Assembly (NCBI GenBank): GCA_963792485.1
Contig: CAWBWL010000013.1
Span: 186,001 to 250,000, forward strand
DNA: 64,000 bases
Source: JANOYJ01 sp963792485
Lineage (GTDB): Bacteria > Pseudomonadota > Alphaproteobacteria > Rhizobiales > Rhizobiaceae
Direction of reading: 5' to 3'
In this document: positions 17,201 through 27,408 of the stretch, in pieces
Layout of the letters: each line of letters starts with the position of its first letter
Numbering within the stretch: position 1 is the first letter of the stretch
Position numbers and translations under genes: made by a program
Notes under the pieces: model-generated
What the model was told of the DNA's origin: nothing
Seen by the model: the letters and a program-made list of their open reading frames with translations, nothing else
The model's database searches: none

Positions 17201-18913
17201 GCATTTTTGGTGACATCTCCGTCGGGCCTGGTGCTGCCGCGCTTGTCGGCAGCGGCAATGCCGAGTTCAATGTTGGAACTGGTGTTACTGTCAACGCACA
17301 CAATCTGCTCAGCTCAATATCAGGGACGACCGCATTGAACAATGCGGGCACAATTTCCGGAGCGTTTCAGTCGGCTTCGGGAAATGTTGCCGTTAGAAAT
17401 GCGTTGGACGCAGTTCTAAACCTTACCCCTTCCAGCGCTTCCTTCTTTGGCGGCGCCAATGATCAGTTCGTCAATTCAGGTGTGACAAATGCTTCCGGGA
17501 CAACGACCCTTGGCGGGCTTGAACTGTTTACCAACACGGCAACCGGCTCGCTGGATATCGGCAACGGAGCTGGCGGTGATCACCTAATTCTTGGTGGCGG
17601 CATGGCAAATCTGGCCGGTTCGCAGATTTTCATGGATATTGATCTGAGCATGCCGTTCGCGCCGACCCGGAACGACGTGATCACCGTAATGGGCAATCTA
17701 TCCTCAAGCGGCGGCGCCTTTGTCCTAAACAATATCGGCCCCGCTGGAGCGGTCGTGGACTTCAATGATTTGGTATTGATCGACGCAGTTTCAATTGATC
17801 CTAACGCGCAGTTTTCCGTGACGGGACTCGAAGGTCTTGGGCTTTTCTCCTATGACGCCGTTACGTCGGGAACAGATATCGTCCTTCGCAGCGTTTTGGA
17901 TGCCCAAGCAGCTGGCGGTATCGTTTCGAACTTTATCACCGCTCAGAACTCCGTCTCGAACGCCTTCTTCAAGCCTGCCAGCGGATTTGTCTCATCGCCA
18001 CTTGACCCTGCCCCCAACCAGCTCGGGTTTTCGCCTTGGTTCCGCACCAGCGGCGGCATTACAAGCCAGGGCAGCGCTGGTGCCGCCTTTGTTGGCGGTG
18101 TCGCGCAAGCCGTTGAGACGAAGGTGGATGTAGGTTTCGGTGGCTATCAGTTTGGACTTGACGGAGGGGTTTTCAATATCGGGGGCACGGGTGCCAGCGT
18201 TCATCTTGGGGCTGACTGCAGGCCAAATTTTCGGCTCGGCAACCCAAAAGGGCTTCAACAACAAAACCACGATGCAGGACACGTTTGTTGGCGCTTATGG
18301 CATATTTTCCAACGGCCCGTTCTTTCTGGATGCACAACTGCGGCAGGAGTTCATCGACTACAATGTGAACGTCAATGCTCGTGGGTTTCTCTATAGATAA
18401 CGGCAAGGATATCCTCGGAGAGAATTTCCGCAGGCATTTCCGGCGGATATGCCTTCACGGCCGGAAGATTTTCGATCGTGCCCGGCGGCCGGCTACACGT
18501 TTGCAAGGACGACAACGGACGACCTGAACTTTTCCGTAAACAGCTCGAACGCAACGGTGCAATTTGATGATACAACCAGCCACCTTGCCTTTGCCGGCGT
18601 GTCAGCCTCCACAAACTTTCTGCTCTTTGATGATCAGCTACGCGTAACGCCCTTTGTCTCGGCGACCGCCTATCATGACTTTGGCAAAGATCAGTCTGGA
18701 CGACTGATAGGCGCAACCCCAGACATCATCGACGTCACCAGCGGCTCTGGCAAGACCTATGGCGAGGTGAGCCTCGGCGCGAACTTCCTGACGCTCACGC
18801 CGGAGATCGCCGGCACGCAGCGGCTGCTCTCCGGCAATGTCCGCAGCGACGTTCAGTTTGGCAAGGACCGCTTGGGCGGCTCACTCAATGCCCAGCTCCG
18901 GTTGCAGTTCTGA
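14252..18913 (+). CDS. Large autotransporter (type V secretion), frame broken at both ends
   Basis: A type Va autotransporter of ~1,540 residues. The continuous part begins near 14773 with TGTNTYSGITSITGGGTLQN, the classic passenger-associated repeat. Asn/Gly/Ser/Thr-rich beta-helix repeats follow, including three near-identical 95-residue units. The C-terminal ~280 residues form the translocating beta-barrel (FSPWFRTSGGI onward), ending in LNAQLRLQF with the terminal phenylalanine required for BamA insertion. Upstream of 14773, fragments in other frames (DNKWTTDNGARNTNWHNGST, SNGYVI) and an ATG at 14252 (MQKYRRN) mark the real N-terminus. The barrel is broken near 18210, 18397, 18432 and 18490. 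Single-base errors fix these, but 5' disruption is heavy enough that true decay is possible. The function of the passenger (adhesin or other) is unknown. Confidence 0.8.
15181..16035 (+). repeat. Three tandem 285-bp repeats inside the autotransporter passenger
   Basis: The unit beginning ATTCTTTCGTCCACCAATGC recurs at 15181, 15466 and 15751, exactly 285 nt (95 codons) apart. The first two units are nearly identical over their whole length; the third is identical until about 15988, where it diverges. Only a handful of substitutions separate the copies, so the amplification is recent. The period keeps the frame. Confidence 0.95.
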
Positions 18914-20335
18914 TGCTGCCGGCGCTGCTGCGGTAATTTCGATCGCCGCCAGCACAACGTTTCCGGACAGCCCCTTTATCGTTGCATTTTGCCAGGCGGA
19001 CTTTGCCGCCTCGCCAATCGTGCGCGCGGCAAGAGCCTCGTAAATCTCTCCCGTGAGATAAGGCGTGTCAAAGAGAGGGCTGCAGATCAAGAGCCTGTCA
19101 CCGGCTTCTGCCTGAATGACCACGCTCTTGCAAAAGCCCGCCTCATTCTGCCGGATGGTCGCGTCCTCAGCCACATGCAACGCGTCAAACACGCGCCGCA
19201 CGCCTGATTTGCTCTTGTGCAGACACAAATAATTCCCTGCCGTGAAGAGCCGGATTGCCGTCGGATCATCGAGATAAGCGCACGCGAAACTGAAAGGCGT
19301 TCCCAGGATGGATCGCGGGCTGTTCGGGAACTTGGCCGACAGAAAAGCCTCGATCTTTTCCAGTTCGCCGTTTCCGCTTTCAGACATGGATCCCGTCTGT
19401 TCGGGCATCACCTCAGACGTGAACAGAGGCGGAATGACCTTGCCCAGCAGGCGGCTTGCCATGGCAAAATATCCGGTCCCAAAACGGCCGTCCGAGACAA
19501 ACAGAGATTGCGATTGGCCTGAATAGACCGCTGCGGATGTGTTGGGCAATTCCGATCTTCCGGCATGCGAAATCAAATGAAACGCGACGGATGCGGCGAT
19601 GTCTGAGAAATCAACTGGCGGGTTGTCAGTTTGTGAGGGCCCAAGATCGCGGGCAACGTCCCAGGCTGTTTCAAGCTCGCGAAAATGGTTGGGGTCGCGC
19701 AGAAAGGAGGCGAAGGCCGCATGGGCGGGCATGCCTTCATACAGCAATAGATCCGCCTGACGGTGGTCCGACCCCTCGGTCCACCAGATCGAGCCCTCAT
19801 GGTTCCGCAACAGGGCGGCGTCCTGCGTTGCCGCGTCAAGGCCGCGAAAGCTGCTTGCGCCAGCCTCGACCGCCGGGACTGGTCTGTCGCCATATTTTCG
19901 CGCCGCAAGACCGACTTGATAGTCGAAATAGTCCTGGTCGAAGTCGTCCGACAGCGCGCCCATCAACAGGTCTTCGAACTCATTCAAAATCTTGTCGCAG
20001 GCGACCAGCGCATCGCGGTCGAGTTCGAGATCGGCTAGTTCTATCAGCACAGCGAGCGGAAAATAGCGCCCGACTTTGTCAACGCTCGGGATCATCACGC
20101 CCAGCACTGTTTTGGACGGGGCAAGCTGGTTGATCAGGAGAAAGCGCCAGATCGGCGCGGTCAAAAAACTGCCAAGCCAGCCGTCCTTCAGCTGTGCGCG
20201 GCTTTCGTTGATGCAGGCTTGAAGCCAGCGGTCAAATGCGTCCTTCGTCTGCGCATCCACGTTGCGCGAGACAAAGTCTCCCGCCTTCGGCATCTTGCCG
20301 AAATAGCCGATCCGCTTGACCTTGAAATCCGCCAT
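18881..20335 (-). CDS. tagF: TagF fused to a degenerate PP2C (PppA-like) domain
   Basis: A 484-residue T6SS regulator. Residues 1-230 are TagF (GYFGKMPKAGDFVSRNV, TAPIWRFLLI, MIPSVDKVGRYFPLAVLIE), a post-translational repressor of T6SS assembly. Residues ~245-470 align with PP2C phosphatases: SHAGRSELPNTSAAV for the RxxNEDR strand, LFVSDGRFGTGYFA for VADGMGG, LLICSPLFDTPYLTGE for LLCTDGLTN, and GNVVLAAIEI for DNVTVIVV. Most metal-binding aspartates are replaced (NED to NTS, GDSR to AGNY, TDG to PLF, DN to GN), so it is probably catalytically dead. TagF-PppA fusions with this domain order are known in Agrobacterium. An intact separate PP2C is encoded at 34695. It is the last gene of the tssJKLM-tagF run and converges on the autotransporter (~33-nt overlap of ends). 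Confidence 0.88.
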   Translation of the reverse strand: MADFKVKRIGYFGKMPKAGDFVSRNVDAQTKDAFDRWLQACINESRAQLKDGWLGSFLTAPIWRFLLINQLAPSKTVLGVMIPSVDKVGRYFPLAVLIELADLELDRDALVACDKILNEFEDLLMGALSDDFDQDYFDYQVGLAARKYGDRPVPAVEAGASSFRGLDAATQDAALLRNHEGSIWWTEGSDHRQADLLLYEGMPAHAAFASFLRDPNHFRELETAWDVARDLGPSQTDNPPVDFSDIAASVAFHLISHAGRSELPNTSAAVYSGQSQSLFVSDGRFGTGYFAMASRLLGKVIPPLFTSEVMPEQTGSMSESGNGELEKIEAFLSAKFPNSPRSILGTPFSFACAYLDDPTAIRLFTAGNYLCLHKSKSGVRRVFDALHVAEDATIRQNEAGFCKSVVIQAEAGDRLLICSPLFDTPYLTGEIYEALAARTIGEAAKSAWQNATIKGLSGNVVLAAIEITAAAPAASELQPELGIE

Positions 20336-20340
20336 CGCGG

Positions 20341-23300
20341 TCAGAGTCTCTCAGGGCAGCGGAACTTCGCGATCTCCGGCAGCGAGAAGGGATTGAGCAC
20401 CGAGCCGGTCTGCACATCAAACGAAGCGCGGCGATTGCCAAGGATAAATGTCGCGCGGAATTTGTCATCGCTGACTTTTTCGCGCTTGGCCTTCTCGAAC
20501 AGTTCAAACATCGCCCATGGTCCGGATACAGTGATGCTGGCATTGTCGCCTGGCGGCTGAAATGTGATCCGCGCCGTGCGGTTGCCATCGCCCGGCCATT
20601 TCAGCGATTTCGTCTGCACTGGTCCGTGATCGTAACTGACGGTTTGGTCGTTCAGCGAAATTATCACGGCCGTTGAATCATTATCGAGATCGACCGGCGT
20701 CACATCAAGCGTCACACTCAATTCATTGCCGCCGTTGAAGAAGGCCGACTGGATACGCTGGGCGTTTTCGAACTGCTCAAGCGCGTCACTTGCAATTTCT
20801 TCCGTGCCTGCGGGTCCCGTCCAGCGCCAAGGCGACTGCGACACATCGATGAAGGGCTTTAAATGCAATTGAAAGAAATTGGCGAATTCTCCGCTTGGTC
20901 CGAACATGCGAGTGAAGTCGTCTATCGCCACGCCATTATTGGCTTCCCGGTTAAAGGGCCGGCGGCCCTCAATGGCGGTCTTGCAGAAACGCCCGCCTGT
21001 TGTTTGCCAGAGCTGCGACAGAGAGCTGCGCGCGCCGCTTGCGGTCAGCCGCGCAATGTCCGTGGCGAGCGTTCCCAGCCAGCGGTCCATCGGCGAGGGC
21101 GCGCGCTGCGCTTCGGTCACCACCCGCTGATTGGCGCTCGCCAATGCGCTCTTGACGCCGAAAATTTCATTCACCTCGCCGGAGTTTGTGGCGGCGCGGC
21201 TAAGCTGGCGGAACAGCTCCTCAAAAATCTCCGAGAAGGCGTCGATGCCGGCGGCTTGCTCGCCCTCAGGCGTCACGAAATTGCGCATCTGTGAAAATGG
21301 CGCAAGATCATCGGCATCAAAGGCGTCGAGGAGATAGTCATCAGGGGAAGGCAAATAGGCGGCGAGCTGACCGGCTGCCGCTGCTCCAGCAACGCCCTCC
21401 ACCAGTCCTTCAACCTTTGCTGCGGTGGAGCCGGCAGCGTCCTTCACCAATTCAGTCGCCGCGCCCTGCAGACCTTCGGCTGGCGTCTCCGCGCCTGCGG
21501 GTTTCGTCAGCGGGCGCTGGTTCGAACTCTGCTCCCGGCGCGCAGATCAGCGTCCGTTGAAACGCGTCTGGAAAGTGCGAGCAGCGGGTTGTTCTTGGTT
21601 GTCAGAATGCCCACTGCGGATGTCGCCTCCTGCAAGTCAGCGACCTTGCGGATATGGATGTCCTGGAGCATTCCGGTCCAGGACGATTTGAAATCCTGCA
21701 GATACTGCCTCAAAACATCGCGCTTCAGATCATCCAGCGGCTGCTCGGCGATATACCCTTCCCCCAGCACCCAAGGCTCTGACTGGAACTCACGCGAGAT
21801 GCGGGAAATTTCCGGCAGGACTGCACTGTAAAAACCGGCGCGCGTAAAAACGCCCGCAATTCCCTCGCGCATGCTCTTGCCGCTGTCGCGCACGAGCAGA
21901 AGATCGCCGCCTGATCCCGCCTTGTCGGCAGGCCGCCATTCTGGAAGAGCGGCCGCTTTTGGATTGGAGCGGACAATTTCATACACACGCACCGACGGCA
22001 GTTTTGTGCGCAGCGCCGCGCGCGCCTCGTCGATGAGTTCCTGATCAAGTGTCAGCTGCTTGATCTGGTCGGATGATATCAGCGAGGTGAGATGCGTAAC
22101 CAGATCCTTGCGCTGCTGCGCGCGGCCGGGACCCGGAAAACGCCTGGCAAAATCCGCATCGAGATACTGGCGGACATAGTCCTGATCGAGGGGCCCCAGC
22201 CCGCCCAGCATCAGGTAGATTTTGAGCTTGCTGTAAAGGTCGCCTGCGCTGACGCCCGGCTCTTGCATCGCCTCCTGAAGATAAACGAGCAAACGCGGCA
22301 GCATGAGGCCGTTCAGTCCACGCTGATACGCGCTTTCAACACCGGTGCGCAGCTTCACTTCCTGATCGATGCCGATATGGAACCAGCGGTCAGTACCTGG
22401 GATTTCCTGGTAAAGCGCAGCGCGCAGATTGTTCAGCGGCTCGACGAGCGCGACGATATCCGACGAGACAACGTCCTTCACCGGCATTGCCTCGACGTCT
22501 CTATTGTAGACCGCAATCCGCTGGTTGACCCGCACCAAGGTCTGCTTGTTTGTGTACCAGGCATGCGCCCATGCTCCCGCCAGCGCAGTCATGGCGATGA
22601 AGGGCACGAGATATAAAGCCCCGGTCAAAATCGCCTTGCGGCGGCGCACTTTCGGATCGGTCGTGACGAGATTGGCCTCTCCAAATATGACTTCGCTGAA
22701 GAGGCGGGTGAGAAAAAACGGCTTGTGTCCCGCCGGACCGGAGGCGGAGGCATCGGGCAGAAATGTGAACCGCTCAGACACTGCCGAGCGCGTGCGGTCA
22801 TAGACGGGTCCGGGCTGCGTTGCCGAAACAAAGTATACGCCCCGAAGCAGCGGCGACTGGGCGAGTTTTGTCGAGGCCGTGAATTCTCCAACGAGTTCGA
22901 CAAGCGCTGATTCAAGCGCCGCAAACTGGGCCGGGAAACGATAGACGCGGCTGCGTCGGATGTCGTCCGGCTCCTGCTGCAGCCGCTCGACCAAGAGACG
23001 GTTCAGCCGTTCCAGGATCAGACGGTACTGTGTGGCGAACGCGTCGGCGATCTTGCCCTTCGATTGGCTGACGCCGAGCGGGAATGTGGTGCCCAGAACC
23101 TGCTCGCGGTCAAACTTGTTGAAGCCGTCAAAGAACTCGGCAAAGCCGGCCACCATGTCCACTTTCGTGAAGATCAGATAGACGGGCAGGCGCACTTTGA
23201 GCTTCTCCTCAAGGTCGCGCAGCCGCTGGCGGACCGTGCGGATTTCCTTGACCCAGGCCTGCGGGCTCTTGGCCAGAACCTCCTCAATGCTCAGCGCGAT

Positions 23301-23996
23301 GATGATGCCGTTGACCGGCTTGAGCGGCCGGTACTTCTTGAGAAGGTCCAGAAAGCCCTGCCAGCCGGTGCTGTCGACAATGGCGTCACTGTCATGGGTT
23401 GTGTACCGGCCGGCCGTGTCGATCAGGATGGCGTCGTCGCTGAACCACCAGTCGCAGTCGCGCGTGCCGGCGACGCCCTGGATCATGGCGTCGTTGACAT
23501 CGTCGCCGAACGGAAATTTCAGCCCGGAGTTCAGCAATGTCGTGGTCTTGCCGGACCCGGGCGAGCCGATCACCATGTACCACGGGAAGTCATAAACGAA
23601 ATTAAAGCGCTTCTTGCTGATGGTGCGCATGCGCAGCATCGCATCCTTGAGCTTGGTCTTCAGCTGCGCGACATCTTCGCGCGCAATGACTTCCGGGCCG
23701 ATTTCGGCGTCATCCGTCAGCGCGTTGATGAGAGCCTTCTCCGCGCGGCGGCGGCGGAAGAAGGAGACAATGACATAAATCAGCCATCCAAGGACGACCA
23801 CGCCCATGGCGACAAGGCGGTTATATTCCGGCCCAAGAGGGCGCCATGTGCCAAAATTGAAGGTGTCGCCGTAGAACCAGATGACAACGCAAATCGCGAC
23901 CACCCAGATCAGCGACCAGAACCGGCTGCCCTTCAGAAAGCCGAGATAGCTGTCGATGTAGGAGCGGAGCGTGTAGATCCAGTTCAGCGCGTTCAT
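20341..23996 (-). CDS. tssM: T6SS membrane-complex protein TssM (IcmF), one frameshift
   Basis: TssM spans the inner membrane and periplasm and, with TssL and TssJ, forms the T6SS envelope channel. The N-part has two helices near residues 24-42 and 62-80 and a cytoplasmic NTPase-like domain with Walker A GSPGSGKTT at ~144-152 and DTAGRYTT as Walker B region. A third helix lies near residue 465 (GALYLVPFIAMTALAGAWAH), then the large periplasmic domain. The frame breaks near 21540; the 3' part (20341 to ~21540) carries the IcmF C-terminal region (SPWRWTGPAGTEE, GPWAMFELFEKAKRE). Joined length is ~1,218 residues, normal for TssM. The ATG at 23996 overlaps the tssL stop by 4 nt. The gap to tagF is ~5 nt. 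Confidence 0.93.
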
Positions 23997-25363
23997 GGCT
24001 TTTGCTCCGCGCCTTGCCCGGGCACCACAACGTTCTTCACCGTATCGCTTGTGTAGCGCACGAGCATCTCGATACGCCGGTTGCGTTCGCGTCCCTGCGC
24101 CGTGTCATTGGTGTCGATGGCCTCGACCTCGCCGCGCCCTTCGAATTTCACTCTGCTGTCAGGGACATGACGGATCACGATATCGTTGACCGCCTTTGCG
24201 CGCTGTTGCGAGAGCTCCCAATTGGACGGAAAGCGCACCGTGCGGATTGGGCGGTTATCGGTGTGCCCGGTAATCATCACGTCAAATCGCGCCTCACTGA
24301 TCGCCTTGGCGACACGCACGAGAAGCGCTTCAAAGTTTTTGCTCACATCCGCGCTTCCCGCTTCGAACGCGCCGGTATTGCGGTAACGCACCAAAATCTC
24401 GCTGCCGTTGCGCGTGGCGGTCAACAGGCCGCGTTCAATTTCGGGTTTGAGAAACAACAGAAAATTGTCGATCACATCCACCTGTTCGACCACCTCTTGC
24501 ACAGGCTGACTGACCTTGATGTTTGAGGGACCGAGAGGCGGCAGTTTGCTATAGGCAAGAACGGCTTCGTCCGAGCGGGTGCTGAGCAGTGTCAATATGC
24601 CGAAATAGCCGAGCGACACGCCCAGGAACATGAAGCCCAGGAAGACCGGGAGCCAGTGCTTGAAGCCTGAATTGGCGTTCCGCGCATTTATCCCGCGCCA
24701 GGCGGGTGAGAGCTCGCGCTCCATGTCGTCCATCGAGCCGCGCAGTGTCCGGTAGAGCCCGTCGCGAATTTGCGACAGCTCCAAGGCGCCGCGCGGGCTG
24801 ACGCGCAGGCGGCCGCGAAAGCCGAGGGACAGGCAGAAATACATCAGCATCAAAATATCGCGGTTGCGGCCCGGATCCTTGTGCTGATGCTCGAGGAGCT
24901 CAAACACCCGCTCGCCGCCCTGGACGTCGCGGTGAAATGTCGAAACAATGCTGTTCGTGCCCCAGTCGCTGGCGGCACCCCAGGGCGTTGCTTGAACGAC
25001 GTCGTCAATCGTGGCGCAGAGCACGTAATGGGCGATGCGGGCATGCTCCATATCGACGCCGCCATTGGCCAGACGCCGTTCATAGGAGCGCATTTCCTCA
25101 ATCACCGCCGTGCGCAGTTGAAATGTGTCCGGCCCTTCCTGGAGGCTGCGCAGGCGCCCGAGCAGATTGAGCTGGGGCCTTGCGGCGGACACGATGAGCG
25201 GCATGCCGCTCGACCTGAAATCCAGATCGCCCAGCGCGTCGCCGGACTTCAGCGCGGTCAGGAGCGCCGTTCCCTCGCTGTCATCAGACTTGCGCCCGCG
25301 CCTGCCGCCCGGCATCGGCTTGATAACAGTCGGCTCGCTCTGCCAGGTTTCGTCCTTGCTCAC
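23993..25363 (-). CDS. tssL: T6SS protein TssL with C-terminal OmpA-like peptidoglycan-binding domain
   Basis: A 456-residue 'evolved' TssL. Residues ~60-230 are the cytoplasmic DotU/TssL hook domain (DTFQLRTAVIEEMRSYER, ATIDDVVQATPWG, FCLSLGFRGRLRV). A transmembrane helix lies at about 237-260 (WLPVFLGFMFLGVSLGYFGI). The periplasmic part ends in an OmpA/MotB domain (residues ~325-445) with the ITGHTDNRPI and NWELSQQRAKAV motifs that bind diaminopimelate in peptidoglycan. This anchors the T6SS channel to the wall. It sits between tssK (4-nt gap) and tssM (4-nt overlap) in one operon. Confidence 0.95.
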   Translation of the reverse strand: MSKDETWQSEPTVIKPMPGGRRGRKSDDSEGTALLTALKSGDALGDLDFRSSGMPLIVSAARPQLNLLGRLRSLQEGPDTFQLRTAVIEEMRSYERRLANGGVDMEHARIAHYVLCATIDDVVQATPWGAASDWGTNSIVSTFHRDVQGGERVFELLEHQHKDPGRNRDILMLMYFCLSLGFRGRLRVSPRGALELSQIRDGLYRTLRGSMDDMERELSPAWRGINARNANSGFKHWLPVFLGFMFLGVSLGYFGILTLLSTRSDEAVLAYSKLPPLGPSNIKVSQPVQEVVEQVDVIDNFLLFLKPEIERGLLTATRNGSEILVRYRNTGAFEAGSADVSKNFEALLVRVAKAISEARFDVMITGHTDNRPIRTVRFPSNWELSQQRAKAVNDIVIRHVPDSRVKFEGRGEVEAIDTNDTAQGRERNRRIEMLVRYTSDTVKNVVVPGQGAEQKP

Positions 25364-25367
25364 GGGC

Positions 25368-26706
25368 TCACGCCTTTATTGCCCAGAGTTCGATTTCGAT
25401 GGCTGGGAAATCGCCCGCCAGGTGGATCGCAATGCCGCCAATTGTGTTGAGCTGTTTCCAAAGCTGATTATCGCGTTCCAGCTCAAAATAGGTCGTGCCG
25501 GGCCGGAAGGGAAGCTGGCGCGGCGCGACCGGCAGCGGCGATGCCGCAATACCGGGCAGGGCGACGTTGACGAGTTCAGCGATACGCTCGACCGGGCCGA
25601 TCTTGATCTGGCGCGGCAAGCGTCGTGCGCAATTGCTCCTGCGGCAGTCCGGAGCGGACGGCGAGCACAAAGCCGGCGCTTGCCAGCAGGCCGCGGTCGC
25701 TGACCATGCCGACCCGCACACCGTGCTTGCGTTCCTCAAGCGGAATCTCAATGGCGGAGCGCTCAAGCACTGTGGACAGCGACCTGCGTATGTCGGCAAC
25801 AACCGGGTCAAACGAACTCTTCAGATCGTTGTGCCGGTAGCCGTCAAACACTGAACCGCGGCGGCGCTCCTTGGTGAAGGTCGATATCTCGCCGGCCAAT
25901 TGCACAAACAGCCGGTAGAGCTGCTCCGGATGCAGCGAGGCCATGCTTTGCTGATGATGGCGAAGGATGGCTTCGTACCTGTTGAGCACCTGGAGAAACT
26001 GGAAGTCTGACACTTCCGCCGTGCCCCTCACAGACGGATCTCCCATCCGGTCGGCAATTGCTTCTGCCCGGTGCCCGATGATGCCCAGAACCTCGCTTGC
26101 CATGCTTTCAAGCGGCAGGGATGCCGAGCAAAAGAGCGCTGAGGCAATAAAGGTCTCGTCCAGAAGCACGAGTTGATCCTGCCGCACCTCCAGAACGCGT
26201 GCAATCGGGATGCGCTCAAAACCGGACAGGTCCTGGCCTTCGAGTTTGAGCTGCAGTTTGAGCCGGCCGACTTCGATTGGCGTTGCGATCGAGCTGCCGA
26301 GATTGGTGTCATAGGCTTCCGTCTTCAGCGGCTCGTAGCGAACGGCATTTGACGAATCCCGCCCATTGCCGATCTCCGGGTTCCCCGCCTGCATCGTCGA
26401 CAAGGCGAGGTAGACAATCCGGTTGCGGACACCTTCCTCGAGTTCGAGCGGCAGCGGCAGATCAACGCTTCCAGGCGCTTGAAAATTTGTCCCGTCGGGA
26501 AGCAGTCCCGCAACATCCGTCAGCCCAAACCGGCCGTTACCCATGATCTCGGCATTGACGCTCAGACGGCTCACGCCCCAGGCGAACGGCACCAGCGCGC
26601 GCGCCGTGGCGCTGACCGTGTTTTGCGTCCAACGGTCAGCTTGCTGGAAATGCTGGACACGCAAAAACATGCCCTCAGTCCAAACAACTCTGTTGTCATG
26701 TGTCAT
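25368..26706 (-). CDS. tssK: T6SS baseplate adaptor TssK, one frameshift
   Basis: TssK links the T6SS baseplate to the TssLM membrane complex. The N-terminus VVWTEGMFLRVQHFQQADRW is the family hallmark, followed by the shoulder domain and the LFVQLAGEISTFTKERRR helical segment. The frame breaks near 25621 (LRTTLA); removing one inserted base continues as PRQIKIGPVERIAELVNVAL to WAIKA at the stop 25368. Restored length is 445 residues, typical of TssK. It is encoded between tssJ (20-nt gap) and tssL. Confidence 0.93.
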
Positions 26707-26726
26707 GGATGTTCAGCCGGGTCCGT

Positions 26727-27251
26727 TCAGCGCTTCGAGATCGAGACGGAAGACTTGCCGGCGCGCACTTCAAAATTGGTTGCCTCCCCGATATCGGTCT
26801 GCGCGCGCCACTGCGCACTGTCGATCTCGCGGTAGCCGGCGGCAACGCCGATATAGCCTGCGTCTGCACCGGCAGTCAGTGTGACGGTCTTCTTTTCGCC
26901 GGGCCGCACCGAGACGGAACTGCTGGTGACGAGATCAGAAGCGAGTTCTGACGCGCCGTTGTCCTTCAGCCCGAAATAGTCGAGCGACTGAAATTTTCCG
27001 GGAGAGCGCAGAACATAAAGCTGTATCGTCAGGGGCGCCGCTTTGCCGGTCGGGCCGGGATTGATGTCGGCGGACGCGCTGATGGTCACCTGCAGGCTGC
27101 GCGGACCAAGCGCCGCCGCCGCAGGTTCAATGCTGGGAGCCGCTCCGCCGCCTGTGCTGCTGCAGGCTGCTGCCGACAACAGACCCGCCAGCGCAAGCAT
27201 TGTGCATGCGCCACGGCGCACGAAATTCCGGCGCGCAGCGCTAAATGGCAT
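26727..27251 (-). CDS. tssJ: T6SS outer-membrane lipoprotein TssJ
   Basis: A 174-residue lipoprotein. The signal peptide ends in a lipobox (MLALAGLLSAAAC), so the mature protein starts at Cys and is lipid-anchored in the outer membrane, where it caps TssM. The mature domain is a transthyretin-like beta-sandwich: SLQVTISASADINPGPTGKA, then PLTIQLYVLRSPGKFQSLDYF, with conserved PGEKKTVTL near the TssM-binding loop. The ATG at 27251 has GGAG 6 nt upstream; a more distant in-frame start is less likely. A ~157-nt gap separates it from the end of tagH and could hold the operon promoter; an 11-nt palindrome AAGGTAACCTT lies there at 27359-27369. Confidence 0.9.
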   Translation of the reverse strand: MPFSAARRNFVRRGACTMLALAGLLSAAACSSTGGGAAPSIEPAAAALGPRSLQVTISASADINPGPTGKAAPLTIQLYVLRSPGKFQSLDYFGLKDNGASELASDLVTSSSVSVRPGEKKTVTLTAGADAGYIGVAAGYREIDSAQWRAQTDIGEATNFEVRAGKSSVSISKR

Positions 27252-27408
27252 CTGATCTCCAGAAAATTGCCTGTCTGTTTGATTTTGCATCAGAATTCCC
27301 CTTTGCCATGCACCGTCACACTAAACGCGTGTTGGTTGTTTCGCCAAGTCAAATCATCAAGGTAACCTTACCGGTCACCAGATAGTTTTTGCCTCCGCGC
27401 ACGGCCAT

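Noticed and set aside
18881..18913. Overlap of the ends of tagF and the autotransporter as a regulatory antisense pair
   Set aside because: A ~33-nt tail-to-tail overlap is ordinary for convergent genes in compact genomes.
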